This document shows positions 20,635-26,117 of a DNA stretch of 26,117 nucleotides, piece by piece. The notes below the pieces were generated by a model. The model ran no database searches and was not told the DNA's origin. It was given only the letters and a program-made list of their open reading frames with translations. How positions within the stretch are numbered: the stretch's first letter is position 1; every line of letters starts with the position of its first letter. The stretch covers positions 1-26,117 of IMG/VR virus record IMGVR_UViG_3300028553_000143. One strand, written 5' to 3'. The stretch is from a virus. Position numbers and translations under genes: made by a program.

Positions 20635-22403
20635 TACTGTTGAGGAGGTTGTCCGCCTTGCTGCCCTTGCTGCTTGGCTTGCTGTACGCCTTGGGATTTA
20701 GATTGCGACGTCATCTGGTCGAGCTGTGACTTAACCTGAGCGTACAATCCCTGATCCTGGGCTTTGAGTTGTTGCAGCTGCTGTCTGCGTTGTGCTCCGT
20801 CTAGCGGAAACAGCTGCTGTGCAATCTGCTGGGCCTGTGCAAGAGCATCCTGCGGAGTCATAGGAGCTCCACCCTGCCCTTGTTGTCCACCCTGTTGCTG
20901 CCCGAGTAGATTATAGATGTCTGCATCTGTCTGCTGGGCGATCATGTCCTTCTCCTGCTCTTCTTTCTGCACATCAGCAGTAACACGATCTTCCTCCATC
21001 TTTTTGCGCACCTGATCTTCGTAGTCGAAGTTGTATAGCTTGAGCAGTTCGGATCTTGCGATAGCATTAGCCGATACAAGCTGGCCAACAACGGACTTGC
21101 GCTCCATGTCGTCGGAGAATGTAATAGGAATGAGAGATATCTGTGCCTCAGCAAGGCCAAGTATCTTACCAATCACCGTACCTAGGTGGTTGAGTAGCTT
21201 GTTATAGTTAGCGGGAATGACAGACCAGGCATTCTCGAACATACGAAGCATAGGACCAGCAGCTTGTTGCTGAAAGGACATCTGAAACATCTCCACCGGA
21301 ATATCCAATGCATTTAAGATGTTGTTTTGCAGACGTTCCATAAGCTCTACAGGCGCCAGCTTCGTACCCTCACCACCAAGCTGTTGATACTCAACAGGAA
21401 ATGGGAATTTATGATAAGAACCTGGGTCTCTGCGGTGCTCTTCGATCATCTGGTCTACGGAAGCCGCCCACAAGCCACCATTCTGGTGTAGAATAGGGTT
21501 AGCCGCGGAGTTGGCTTCCTTGGCCATAGAGATAACACGGAAAGGAGCAATGTCTTCGAAGCATATTACCTCATTGTAGCGCTTCAAGGTCTGTAGCATG
21601 AACAAATCTTCGAACAGGAACATGCATGGAGGCACTGCCTTACCATCAGTACGAATAGTATTAGGTGTGTCGAGCGTAAGATGCAGAAAGTTCTTCGGGT
21701 TGAAGGCCAACATATGCTTCTTCTCGATGCAATCGAACACAACCTGTGGTGTTTTCTTGCTATAGAACTTGTTGTTCTTCGTTGTAATCTTCTTGATGTA
21801 GGTCTGCGGTATGTCCCAGAAGTATTCACTCTCTCCGGTCATGTCCTCGTGCCTAATCTTGATCTCTTTAGCTGGCCAGTGCACTACATGGACCTTCTCC
21901 ATATCGTTCGAGGACTTATCCTCGCACTTGTGGTTGCCACGATAGCCGCATTGCTGGCAAGTCATCTTATACTTACCACTTTGGAACTCAAAGTCGTCCA
22001 GTTTGTCAATAGCGTGCACTCTAGCACACTCCGGGCACGTCAAATAGCGTGTAAACCCCTGGTTTACAGTGATAAACTCGTTACCATAGGCCAATACGTT
22101 GAGCCCAGCCTTGGCTAGAATATGTTTCCAGCCTATCTGGTCAAGTGCCTTGGTATATTTCTCCTTCGCCTCGCTATCATCGCACTCAATAGTGAGAGAT
22201 GTGATGAAATAGTTAGCAATACGGTTCAGCGCTTGCTTGTAGAAGCCATTGCGGAACAAAAAGTGCTCCGCCCAGAGCATCATTCCATCAATATTCTGAG
22301 GAAGATACTGTAAAGGTATGTTATAGAACGGGTTGGAGTACCTATCCTTAGCATTTTGCCCGAAATTGAAGAAGTTGCCCGGACCGTTGGGATCTAAAGC
22401 CAT
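20634..22403 (-). CDS. Portal protein with zinc-ribbon insertion
   Basis: The 589-residue protein has the length and layout of a phage portal. The N-terminal wing has YKQALNRIANYFITSLTIEC and NVLAYGNEFITVN; the later stem/clip and helix region includes LQNNILNALDIPVEMFQMSF and AAGPMLRMFENAWSVIPANYNKLL. A Gln-rich, probably disordered tail occupies about 500-589. Cys123, Cys126, Cys149 and Cys152 form a zinc ribbon inserted in the wing, which many portals lack. It would form the dodecameric DNA gate at the capsid vertex. It is one of the few genes here with a strong Shine-Dalgarno sequence (GGAGGA), located within the end of the 52-residue gene upstream. No terminase or capsid gene is in the window. 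Confidence 0.85.
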   Translation of the reverse strand: MALDPNGPGNFFNFGQNAKDRYSNPFYNIPLQYLPQNIDGMMLWAEHFLFRNGFYKQALNRIANYFITSLTIECDDSEAKEKYTKALDQIGWKHILAKAGLNVLAYGNEFITVNQGFTRYLTCPECARVHAIDKLDDFEFQSGKYKMTCQQCGYRGNHKCEDKSSNDMEKVHVVHWPAKEIKIRHEDMTGESEYFWDIPQTYIKKITTKNNKFYSKKTPQVVFDCIEKKHMLAFNPKNFLHLTLDTPNTIRTDGKAVPPCMFLFEDLFMLQTLKRYNEVICFEDIAPFRVISMAKEANSAANPILHQNGGLWAASVDQMIEEHRRDPGSYHKFPFPVEYQQLGGEGTKLAPVELMERLQNNILNALDIPVEMFQMSFQQQAAGPMLRMFENAWSVIPANYNKLLNHLGTVIGKILGLAEAQISLIPITFSDDMERKSVVGQLVSANAIARSELLKLYNFDYEDQVRKKMEEDRVTADVQKEEQEKDMIAQQTDADIYNLLGQQQGGQQGQGGAPMTPQDALAQAQQIAQQLFPLDGAQRRQQLQQLKAQDQGLYAQVKSQLDQMTSQSKSQGVQQAKQQGQQGGQPPQQ

Positions 22404-22407
22404 ATTA

Positions 22408-22566
22408 TTATTCCTCCGAGAGCTTAGTTACAGGTACAGGCTTGGCAAGTTTGTCCTTGTTAGCCTCGTCCGCTACCATGAAGCCCTCTTCGTCGTAGTA
22501 TTCTGCCTTTTTTGTGTTGTCGAAGTCGCTTTGTGACTCAGATGTAAGCATCGCGTTCTTTTCCAT
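22408..22566 (-). CDS. Small acidic protein upstream of portal
   Basis: A 52-residue open frame starts at MEKNAMLTSESQSDF and ends in VTKLSEE, just before the portal ATG. The portal Shine-Dalgarno sequence GGAGGA lies in its last sense codons, so the two genes are tightly coupled. It is hydrophilic and acidic, with no recognised domain. Its continuous frame, which fills the gap between two genes, supports it as real. Confidence 0.6.
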   Translation of the reverse strand: MEKNAMLTSESQSDFDNTKKAEYYDEEGFMVADEANKDKLAKPVPVTKLSEE

Positions 22567-22570
22567 AGTG

Positions 22571-23176
22571 TTATTCGTTGACCCGAAACAATATCATAAC
22601 CTTTTCTTGCGAATTTGTCCAATCAAAGGTCACTCCGGGGTAATAAACGGTGTGTTTTTGTCTATTTTCGTCGTAAAATGTCAAATATTCTCCAACTTTT
22701 GGCTCAAAAACCATATCTTCTTCATTTTCGAACACAAGAGCAAAGGCTAGCTCTTGTTCTAACACCGCAACGACACGTAATTTCATCTTGCCGAAGTCAT
22801 TTTCCAGCTGTACAGTCAGTTTTTGTGGTGTTTGGGGGGCAACCTCTCTATATTGCTGCGAGGATTTAGCTATTTGCTCGTTTTCTGCCTCGATGTCTTC
22901 GTGGAACGGGCTAACTATTGCTGCTTTTGCTTGTCTCTTCACTGTTTTTTGTGTTTTTGCACGTGTTACTTTTGTCTGTGGTGTTATTTCTAACGCCTTG
23001 CCTCCCGCAGTTGCGGAAATTCTCGTGAGCCTCTGCTGAATGCTCGCTAATTCTTGTGGTGTACCTGCAACAGCTCCCGTTACGTCGGCTATCTTTCTAC
23101 CACTCTCGCTAAATACTGCCTCGTCGGGACTCTTTCCGCCCACGACTAGGTCACCTCTCATTACTGGGTATTCCAT
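22571..23176 (-). CDS. Hypothetical protein upstream of portal
   Basis: I do not recognise this 201-residue protein. The N-terminal half is polar and probably helical (ELASIQQRLTRISAT, then a basic TKVTRAKTQKTVKRQAKAA). The C-terminal half is beta-rich (LTVQLENDFGKMKLRVVAVLEQE, DMVFEPKVGEYLTFYDENRQ, VMILFRVNE). It begins at a divergent promoter region with an A/C-rich leader and no Shine-Dalgarno sequence, and ends four bases before the 52-residue gene. It is probably the first gene of the portal operon and may be a virion or assembly component, by context only. Confidence 0.62.
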   Translation of the reverse strand: MEYPVMRGDLVVGGKSPDEAVFSESGRKIADVTGAVAGTPQELASIQQRLTRISATAGGKALEITPQTKVTRAKTQKTVKRQAKAAIVSPFHEDIEAENEQIAKSSQQYREVAPQTPQKLTVQLENDFGKMKLRVVAVLEQELAFALVFENEEDMVFEPKVGEYLTFYDENRQKHTVYYPGVTFDWTNSQEKVMILFRVNE

Positions 23177-23203
23177 ATTTTGTTTGTTTGCTCTGTCTGT
23201 TGT

Positions 23204-23211
23204 AGTATAAT
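23204..23211. promoter_or_regulatory. Overlapping divergent -10 boxes
   Basis: AGTATAAT holds TATAAT on the plus strand (23206-23211) and TATACT on the minus strand (23204-23209). The plus-strand box lies ten bases before the ATG at 23222. The minus-strand box gives a leader of about 20 A/C-rich bases before the ATG at 23176. Both genes cannot be served by polymerase at once, so this may act as a switch. Confidence 0.55.
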
Positions 23212-23221
23212 CAACTTAGTT

Positions 23222-24034
23222 ATGCCAAGTATACAACTTCTCCGTAAATCCACAAAATGGATTCCTGATTTAAGCTCGTATAAGCTAGTTCTGGAAGTCA
23301 TATCGACTCAATCTATATCAAAGAGTGTTTTTGTCAAGCAAAGAATCCATGATTTTGCTAAAGGTAAGTTCATAGACGTGTTTGCCGCGGTCTGTACACC
23401 TACGCAACTGCAGGATTTTAATGAGAAGTCACCTGCGTCAGGTACATCATACTTCAGAGACAGCCTTGTAGAGCTAGTGGCCCGTACGCCAGAGGTGCTA
23501 GAGGCTATCTTCAATTCAATAGTCTATGAGCTTAACAAGCTAGCCTTGGATGTGAGCGTCATGGAGGACTTGTCCGTTGATGGTATATACACCATAACAG
23601 GTGATACAGCAGTCAGAGAGACGTTATCTGTCATCACGGCGCATTATAGGTTGCCATTGTTTGCGCGCCCGTGTGGTACTAATGACATTGTTACAATTCC
23701 CAGCAACCATTATGTGGGTGCGCAGAATACGAGCCTACCTGGTTGGCTCAACTGCATCAACACCGACCCACAAGGCTGCAAGTTCAAATACAATATTGCA
23801 CAGGATGCTACACTGGCCGCACTGTGGCCTCCGAATGCGGACAAGCTCCCATACGCATATATCGACAGCAATGGTATTTCTCTGGACAGCTCTGATATAC
23901 TGATCACTGTCGACGGCATTTACTGGAAACATTCTGCGCTCGGGCAGGCGCCTTGGCCAATCGACTACGTTGATGTGAACGACCAGGGATTGCCGGAGAA
24001 CAAATTGACTCTAATTCTGGATTTCATCTATTAA
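23222..24034 (+). CDS. Hypothetical protein
   Basis: The 270-residue protein is not recognised. The first 110 residues mix beta strands and helices (SKSVFVKQRIHDFAKGKFIDVFAAVC, LVELVARTPEVLEAIFNSIVYEL). The rest is beta-rich with many aromatic and Pro residues (GWLNCINTDPQGCKFKYN, ALWPPNADKLPYAYIDSNGI) and resembles phage virion proteins in style. I start it at the ATG at 23222, as a TATAAT box lies ten bases before it; an earlier TTG in frame is unlikely. It ends one base before the next gene. It may be a head-tail or tail completion component, by style only. Confidence 0.62.
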   Translation: MPSIQLLRKSTKWIPDLSSYKLVLEVISTQSISKSVFVKQRIHDFAKGKFIDVFAAVCTPTQLQDFNEKSPASGTSYFRDSLVELVARTPEVLEAIFNSIVYELNKLALDVSVMEDLSVDGIYTITGDTAVRETLSVITAHYRLPLFARPCGTNDIVTIPSNHYVGAQNTSLPGWLNCINTDPQGCKFKYNIAQDATLAALWPPNADKLPYAYIDSNGISLDSSDILITVDGIYWKHSALGQAPWPIDYVDVNDQGLPENKLTLILDFIY

Positions 24035-24035
24035 A

Positions 24036-24398
24036 ATGTCAGCTCCGTCAAAATTATTTATGAACAAGTACACAGATGGGCGCAAGCACAAGCGGCGCGT
24101 ATCGGTGCTTGTGGATCCTGAAGATTTTGAACGCTTTAAGTCGAAGAAAATTTACGAGGTGTCCCGCGGCTATCCAGGTTTCTACGAAAATGGGCGCGTG
24201 CATTTCCTGCAAAGAGAGATATTGGGCTTGACAGATTCTGCGTGTGTGGTACGGTTTGAAAATTACAACAGGAAAGACCTAAGACGAAAGAATTTGGTTG
24301 TTCATGTTGTGCCGGAAACGTCACGCGGAAGGTACGCAGTCAGAAATAAACGCGTAATAAAACGTGGGGCAACCAGCACAATACCAACCATTTACTAA
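24036..24398 (+). CDS. HNH-like protein lacking catalytic residues
   Basis: In this 120-residue, very basic protein, residues 56-90 follow the layout of HNH_3-type phage nucleases (LHR-x-I-x-G, then V-x-x-H-x-N, DNR-x-x-NL). The key positions differ: LQREILG instead of LHR, VVRFENYN instead of VDH-x-N, and DLRRKNL instead of DNR-x-x-NL. The first and main catalytic histidines are therefore absent, while the asparagines and the NL end remain. The flanks are rich in Lys/Arg, suitable for DNA or RNA binding. It is probably a domesticated or inactive HNH fold used as a binding protein; a chance resemblance is possible. It is followed by the phosphoesterase gene. Confidence 0.5.
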   Translation: MSAPSKLFMNKYTDGRKHKRRVSVLVDPEDFERFKSKKIYEVSRGYPGFYENGRVHFLQREILGLTDSACVVRFENYNRKDLRRKNLVVHVVPETSRGRYAVRNKRVIKRGATSTIPTIY

Positions 24399-24435
24399 AA
24401 ATAAGCAGAGGTCGACTTGTCTGTGATTTTTAAAA

Positions 24436-25947
24436 ATGGACAAAGAAAACATATACGTTAAGTGTAAGAAACTAAGACAGCAGAAGAAGGGTGTAGTAAG
24501 TTATTTGGTATCAAAGGGTTATACAAAGGCCAAGGCAGACAAGGTCGGACGTGCTCTAGATAAGATTAACAGCGACAAGGAGTTAGAAGAGTTCTTGGGT
24601 GCTCCTGATGAAGCACCGATTGTAGCCGCGGTAGAGAACGACATGGAGTGGAAGGCTGCTCTTAAGTTCACAGAGAAGTATGTCTACAACAAGGCTGATG
24701 ACAAGTACATCATCTATCTCAAGGTAGCCAATGGCAACGTAGTTATTCCAGGCCACATCATTCGTGGCATCATCGAGAACTACTCCGACTGGTATGGTGA
24801 CACAGCCTCGGTCAATGACATCTGCCGCAACTACAAGATTCCTCGCAACTACTTCAACGAGATTCGCGATGCTCTTGGTATTACGCATGACTCCGAGCCC
24901 GTCAGCAAAGAAGAGCTCATCGAGAGAGACATAGACGAACTCGCAGAAGACATTCTGGAGAAGAAGAAGTTCCAGCTATACCAGAAGGTGCAGAAGCGCA
25001 GCTGGGTAGACACAGAGAAGGCTGCAGAGAAATGGTTCAATATGATGGACGGTGTGTTCAACCCGTTTCAATCCTTTCTTCAAACATGGCAGCCACCTAA
25101 ACGCAGAGTAGTTAATCGTGCTGCTGTTAAGCACACGAAGAAGACTGGTCGCTCACTGCTGGTCGGCCTATCCGATATACACATCGGAGCCTTCGCTAAC
25201 TCCAAGCTATCGTTCAGAGGCAAGGGCACGACAACTGACAGCCTTGTCAATGCAATGCGCGCATATGGCGAAGAGATTCATAACCTGGTAGAAGAGCGCG
25301 TGCATAACTTCGACGAGTGCATTCTTGCCTCGTTGGGAGATATACTCCACTCGTCTGGTAGAGGGTTCACTACAAAGGGAACACCTCTTACCACAGCATG
25401 CATCAAGGAGGAGCAATTCAACAAGGCGTTCGACGCTATCGTGGAGTTCATCGATACTCTGCTCGAGCTGTTTCCCAAGGTGCGCGTCAAAGCGGTAAAG
25501 GGTAACCATAATGACTTCGGTGATTACGTTCTCTTCAAGGCGCTGGCAGCATACTATCGTGGTGATAAGAATATTGCGTTCGACGTCTTTGAGAGTGACC
25601 ACGGTCTGTTCAAGGTTAACAGCACACTGTTCGTTATATCTCACGGATACTCTGCTGAATACAAGGGCAGACTTCCAGCTAGCGGTAAAGCGAGAGAGAG
25701 CTATGCAGGTAATCTGTTTCTGTCTCATCCGGAGGAGCTGATTGGTGTGGCATCCAAGGTACTTCTCACAGCAGATCAGCATCACTACGAGATGAAGGAG
25801 TATGCTGAGTTCGAGCACTACATGTTTCCTACATTATTGTCTGGAGATGGTCATGCCGAGGCGGCTGGACTGAATTGTATGGCGCGTCAATCGTGTCTGG
25901 TAATAGGTGACAAGGGCGTCAAGGAAGTGATTAATTTCTACGCATAA
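24436..25947 (+). CDS. Calcineurin-like metallophosphoesterase with N-terminal DNA-binding region
   Basis: In the 503-residue protein, the C-terminal half carries all metal-binding motifs of the family: SDIHIG at 246-251 (Asp247, His249), GDILH at 301-305, GNHND at 356-360, SHG at 402-404 and DQHH at 447-450. Such enzymes hydrolyse phosphodiester or phosphomonoester bonds with two metal ions; phage members include nucleases of SbcD/Mre11 type. The N-terminal 230 residues hold a helix-turn-helix-like segment (VNDICRNYKIPRNYFNEIRDALGI cut into SVNDICRNYKI and PRNYFNEI) and a long basic coiled coil, which suggests a DNA substrate. No SbcC-like ATPase is in the window. The A-rich start lacks a clear Shine-Dalgarno sequence. 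Confidence 0.85.
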   Translation: MDKENIYVKCKKLRQQKKGVVSYLVSKGYTKAKADKVGRALDKINSDKELEEFLGAPDEAPIVAAVENDMEWKAALKFTEKYVYNKADDKYIIYLKVANGNVVIPGHIIRGIIENYSDWYGDTASVNDICRNYKIPRNYFNEIRDALGITHDSEPVSKEELIERDIDELAEDILEKKKFQLYQKVQKRSWVDTEKAAEKWFNMMDGVFNPFQSFLQTWQPPKRRVVNRAAVKHTKKTGRSLLVGLSDIHIGAFANSKLSFRGKGTTTDSLVNAMRAYGEEIHNLVEERVHNFDECILASLGDILHSSGRGFTTKGTPLTTACIKEEQFNKAFDAIVEFIDTLLELFPKVRVKAVKGNHNDFGDYVLFKALAAYYRGDKNIAFDVFESDHGLFKVNSTLFVISHGYSAEYKGRLPASGKARESYAGNLFLSHPEELIGVASKVLLTADQHHYEMKEYAEFEHYMFPTLLSGDGHAEAAGLNCMARQSCLVIGDKGVKEVINFYA

Positions 25948-25961
25948 TATCAATCAATTAT

Positions 25962-25970
25962 TGGTATAAT
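25962..25970 (+). promoter_or_regulatory. Extended -10 promoter P3
   Basis: TGGTATAAT, identical to P1 and P2 over nine bases, followed by AACTTGGAAGAGG. It lies 15 bases after the stop of the phosphoesterase gene and reads towards the gene at 26067. Confidence 0.75.
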
Positions 25971-25980
25971 AACTTGGAAG

Positions 25981-26007
25981 AGGCTGTTAGCAATAACAGC
26001 CTTTTTT
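25981..26007 (+). terminator. Hairpin with U-tract at start of P3 transcript
   Basis: AGGCTGTTA (25981-25989) pairs perfectly with TAACAGCCT (25994-26002) around GCAA, followed by a run of T to 26007. It has the form of a terminator for the phosphoesterase gene. It also begins within about five bases of the predicted P3 start, so it would cap the 5' end of the next mRNA. Confidence 0.8.
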
Positions 26008-26041
26008 ATGCCTTGGGATATTTTATCCAACAGCAAGGCAT
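26008..26041 (+). other. Second hairpin in leader of 26067
   Basis: ATGCCTTG (26008-26015) pairs with CAAGGCAT (26034-26041), with an inner GGATA/TATCC and an AACAG bulge. It lies between the U-tract hairpin and the CA-rich leader, and adds a second structured element to the 5' region of this mRNA. Confidence 0.55.
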
Positions 26042-26066
26042 GAGATAAACACAACACAAAAACACA

Positions 26067-26117
26067 ATGCCAAAAGCAACCGCTAAGAAGGCAGCTCCCA
26101 AGGCTGTCAAGAAGCCC
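26067..26117 (+). CDS. Lys/Ala-rich protein, 3' part outside window
   Basis: Only the first 17 codons are present: MPKATAKKAAPKAVKKP. The Lys/Ala/Pro composition resembles histone H1-like or HU-tail proteins, or the basic N-terminus of a nucleic-acid-binding phage protein; too little is visible to decide. It is preceded by P3, two hairpins and a G-poor leader ending in ACACA, the same design as the gene at 7206, which suggests strong expression. Confidence 0.6.
   Translation, partial: MPKATAKKAAPKAVKKP

Noticed and set aside
25207-25818. 203-codon minus-strand frame within the phosphoesterase gene
   Set aside because: It is antisense to the conserved metal-binding motifs and has no start signal or domain.
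1-26117. Stop-codon reassignment (as in some very large phages)
   Set aside because: TAA, TAG and TGA each end genes with normal lengths and tight neighbour spacing, and no suppressor tRNA (anticodon CTA, TTA or TCA) is present.
1-26117. CRISPR array, insertion sequence or diversity-generating retroelement
   Set aside because: I saw no regularly spaced direct repeats, transposase, reverse transcriptase or template-repeat pair; the fibre repeats are protein-coding.

Overview
The window reads as a stretch of a large tailed double-stranded DNA phage (Caudoviricetes-type). It carries a portal protein, a long block of tail-fibre-like genes, a lysis cassette, phage-encoded tRNAs, a T4 Rnl1-type RNA ligase and several HNH endonucleases. 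A spanin-type lipoprotein with a lipobox points to a Gram-negative (diderm) host; I cannot name host or phage. TAA, TAG and TGA are all used as ordinary stops, so there is no sign of stop-codon reassignment. Most starts lack a Shine-Dalgarno sequence. They follow A/C-rich, G-poor leaders, stop/start overlaps (TAATG, ATGA), or a -10 box so close that the mRNA would be leaderless.

Layout. 1-1550 (+): the end of an HNH endonuclease and an AAA+ ATPase. 1560-3988 (+): a tRNA cluster, Asp(GTC), Lys(TTT), a long-variable-arm tRNA with anticodon TTG, His(GTG), Ile(GAT) and Val(TAC). Three HNH genes are interleaved; two end inside the 5' end of the next tRNA, and one sits between an orphan tRNA 5' half and a tRNA-Val. 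3992-7003 (+): an overlapping operon of small unknown proteins, including a prepilin-like peptide, leading to the RNA ligase. 7004-7205: no gene, but two promoter/hairpin modules. 7206-9340 (+): a GC-rich unknown gene, a small membrane protein and two more unknowns.

9337-22566 (-): the structural and lysis operon. Transcription runs from right to left: small protein, portal, small Cys protein, hairpin terminator, three tail-fibre-type proteins with VDNT/DKPIS repeats, a LamG-plus-repeats fibre protein, two tandem paralogous beta-rich proteins, a DUF6527-like protein, lipoprotein, coiled-coil membrane protein, holin candidate, endolysin. 22571-23176 (-) is an unknown. A compact divergent promoter region separates it from 23222-25947 (+), which encodes an unknown, a protein resembling an HNH domain without its catalytic residues, and a calcineurin-like metallophosphoesterase. 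The window ends in another promoter/hairpin module and the first 17 codons of a Lys/Ala-rich protein.

How it fits together. The tRNA cluster and RNA ligase suggest maintenance of the tRNA pool against host anticodon nucleases. The minus-strand block builds the portal and receptor-binding fibres and then lyses the cell. The extended -10 plus 5' hairpin plus CA-rich leader unit recurs before two genes and looks like a phage-specific expression module. No stretch over 300 bases is without a gene. The gap at 2315-2452 shows nothing I can name.
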